A DNA stretch of 64,000 nt, from assembly GCF_003946625.1 (NCBI RefSeq), contig NZ_RHOR01000013.1, positions 1-64,000 on the forward strand. The letters run 5' to 3'. Shown piece by piece: positions 62,915-64,000 of the stretch; position 1 is the first letter of the stretch; every line of letters starts with the position of its first letter. The position numbers and the translations under genes are program-made. Source of the stretch: Companilactobacillus kedongensis (lineage in GTDB: Bacteria; Bacillota; Bacilli; Lactobacillales; Lactobacillaceae). Under the pieces are notes generated by a model, which was not told where the DNA came from, did no database searches, and saw only the letters and a list, made by a program, of their open reading frames with translations.

Positions 62915-63145
62915 ATGAATAACGTAGTCGTATATAGCAAAAATAACTGCATGCAATGCAAGATGACAAAGAGATTTCTCAGTGAACATAACGTTAACTT
63001 TGAAGAAAGAAACATCAATCAAGATCCAAAGTATTTAGACTTCCTAAAACAACAAGGTTTCAAGAGTGTGCCGATCGTTATGCAAGACAATAATGACCCT
63101 ATCGTGGGCTTTCGTCCAGACAGTTTAAAGGAACTTGTAGGCTAA
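62915..63145 (+). CDS. nrdH: Glutaredoxin-like protein NrdH
   Basis: This 76-aa thioredoxin-fold protein has the redox motif CMQC (residues 12-15) and a WSGFRP-like end written IVGFRPDSL. It donates electrons to the class Ib ribonucleotide reductase. It overlaps nrdI by one base, in the standard nrdHIE order. Confidence 0.93.
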   Translation: MNNVVVYSKNNCMQCKMTKRFLSEHNVNFEERNINQDPKYLDFLKQQGFKSVPIVMQDNNDPIVGFRPDSLKELVG

Positions 63146-63519
63146 TGGTCGACATCGCCTTTTACTCAATTACTGGCCAAACAAGACGCTTTGTAAATAA
63201 GCTTGGTCTTAAAGGATATGAAATAAACGATGCCGATCCATTCCACGAAATGGGTCGGCAATTTGTTCTTATTGTCCCTGCTTACGATGATGATATGATG
63301 GATTCAGTAGTCGATTTTCTTCAATACAAGACTAACAAAAGCAATTGTATCGCTGTCGCTGGCGGCGGTAATCGGAATTTTAACACTCTGTATAACCACA
63401 CGGCAAGAGATATAGCTACTGGACTAGACGTCCCAGTTGTTTTCGAGTTTGAATTTAATGGCACCAATAAAGACGTAGAAAATTTTAAGAAAGTAGTGAC
63501 TGACCTTGGGACTAAATAA
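63145..63519 (+). CDS. nrdI: Flavodoxin-like NrdI
   Basis: This 124-aa protein has the FMN loop SITGQTRRFVNKL and VAVAGGGNRNFN-like motifs (here IAVAGGGNRNFNTL) of NrdI. NrdI helps build the dimanganese-tyrosyl radical cofactor of NrdF. Its last codons overlap the start of nrdE. Confidence 0.93.
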   Translation: MVDIAFYSITGQTRRFVNKLGLKGYEINDADPFHEMGRQFVLIVPAYDDDMMDSVVDFLQYKTNKSNCIAVAGGGNRNFNTLYNHTARDIATGLDVPVVFEFEFNGTNKDVENFKKVVTDLGTK

Positions 63520-64000
63520 TCTAGATGTAACTAAAGTAACTTACTTTAAATTAAATAATGAGATCAACATCCCCGTAGACGGAAAGATTCCTTTAAATAA
63601 GGATCAAGAAGCTATCAAAGCTTTCTTCAGCGAAAATGTTGAACCCAATACTAAAAAGTTTGCTTCCTTCAAGGAACATATCGACTATTTGATCGATAAT
63701 AATTTCATCGAAAAAGAAGTAATCAGTGAATACCCCTTTGATTTCATCGAAAAACTTTATCAAAAATTACTTGATAAGCACTTTCAATTTAAATCATTCA
63801 TGGCCGCCTACAAGCTTTTTAACCAATACATTCTCAAAACCGATGATGGTGATCTATATTTAGAAAACTATGAAATGAGAATTCTTTTTAATGCCCTTTT
63901 ATATGCTCATGGCGACCAAGCTTTAGCTCAAACTCTAGCTATCGAAATGATCGAACAACGTTACCAACCGGCTACACCTTCATTTTTAAATGCTGGTAGA
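63506..64000 (+). CDS. nrdE: Ribonucleotide reductase class Ib, large subunit (partial)
   Basis: An open frame from 63506 runs off the end of the window and encodes 165 residues of NrdE, including VTYFKLNNEINIPVDGKIP near the start and LEMIEQRYQPATPSFLNAGR-type sequence at the end (here AIEMIEQRYQPATPSFLNAG). It reduces ribonucleotides to deoxyribonucleotides with NrdF. The start seems to be TTG at 63506, as an in-frame TGA lies just upstream, and it overlaps nrdI by 14 bases. The rest lies outside the window. Confidence 0.88.
   Translation, partial: MGLNNLDVTKVTYFKLNNEINIPVDGKIPLNKDQEAIKAFFSENVEPNTKKFASFKEHIDYLIDNNFIEKEVISEYPFDFIEKLYQKLLDKHFQFKSFMAAYKLFNQYILKTDDGDLYLENYEMRILFNALLYAHGDQALAQTLAIEMIEQRYQPATPSFLNAGR

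Overview
The window looks like a chromosomal segment of a low-GC lactic acid bacterium of the Lactobacillaceae. Support comes from the AT-rich sequence, strong AAGGAGG-type ribosome sites, T-box regulation, an NrtR-type regulator, a five-gene opp operon, LacC/LacD enzymes and the nrdHIE order. The intergenic repeats make me think of Companilactobacillus, but that genus call is only an inference. I see no rRNA, tRNA, CRISPR array, prophage or intact insertion sequence.

Layout. 1-5.7 kb: a self-regulated marR-GNAT pair, a Crp/Fnr regulator and a metal operon (P1B ATPase, separate HMA-domain protein, Dps-like protein), then a decayed MFS gene. 5.7-8.2 kb: a proline iminopeptidase and a BASS/PanS-like carrier facing each other. 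8.2-16 kb: branched-chain amino acid synthesis, ilvB-ilvC-(ABC ATPase)-ilvD-(DUF59) on the minus strand and ilvA on the plus strand. ilvA follows a small Ile/Leu/Val-rich ORF and a strong terminator. 16-22.5 kb: flavodoxin, an NAD(P)-binding protein, a histidine phosphatase, a NiaP-like carrier with NrtR, and a PEPCK/HPr-kinase-like enzyme. 22.5-29 kb: a MacA/MacB-type exporter with accessory membrane proteins, and an NhaC-type transporter under a T-box. 29-33 kb: a MazEF-like module and a polar amino acid ABC transporter behind a possibly structured leader. 33-39 kb: a Bce-type ABC pair, DUF975 protein and HflX. 39.5-45 kb: oppABCDF. 45.2-46.3 kb: an apparently gene-poor block that I read as three tandem small RNA genes. 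46.4-48.2 kb: YagU-like protein and a GPH symporter. 48.3-58 kb: a sugar or polyol catabolic cluster (DeoR, LacX, LacC, LacD, a nonsense-mutated sugar porter, FucU, aldo/keto reductase, FGGY kinase, divergent SDR). 58.3-64 kb: a GNAT-toxin/antitoxin pair, quinone oxidoreductase, NlpC/P60 hydrolase, guanylate-kinase-like protein and the start of nrdHIE.

Two observations stand out. First, at 45.2-46.3 kb there are three paralogous minus-strand transcription units. Each has four operator half-sites at identical spacing (0, 22, 44 and 55 bp), an identically placed -10, AU-rich hairpins that expose C-rich anti-Shine-Dalgarno loops, and its own terminator. Second, a family of 110-180 bp multi-branched repeats occurs at least seven times. 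Helices covary between copies while an A-A mismatch, an A-G mismatch, GNRA-type tetraloops and an ACCAAGG/ACCTTGG loop are kept. Three times two copies flank an intrinsic terminator in inverted orientation, right after a stop codon.

How genes work together: the ilv block should turn threonine and pyruvate into branched-chain keto acids, with DUF59 possibly serving the Fe-S enzyme IlvD. The 48-58 kb cluster should take a free sugar or polyol through reduction/oxidation and kinase steps to a LacC/LacD-type split into triose phosphates. NrtR probably controls the adjacent nicotinate-type carrier.
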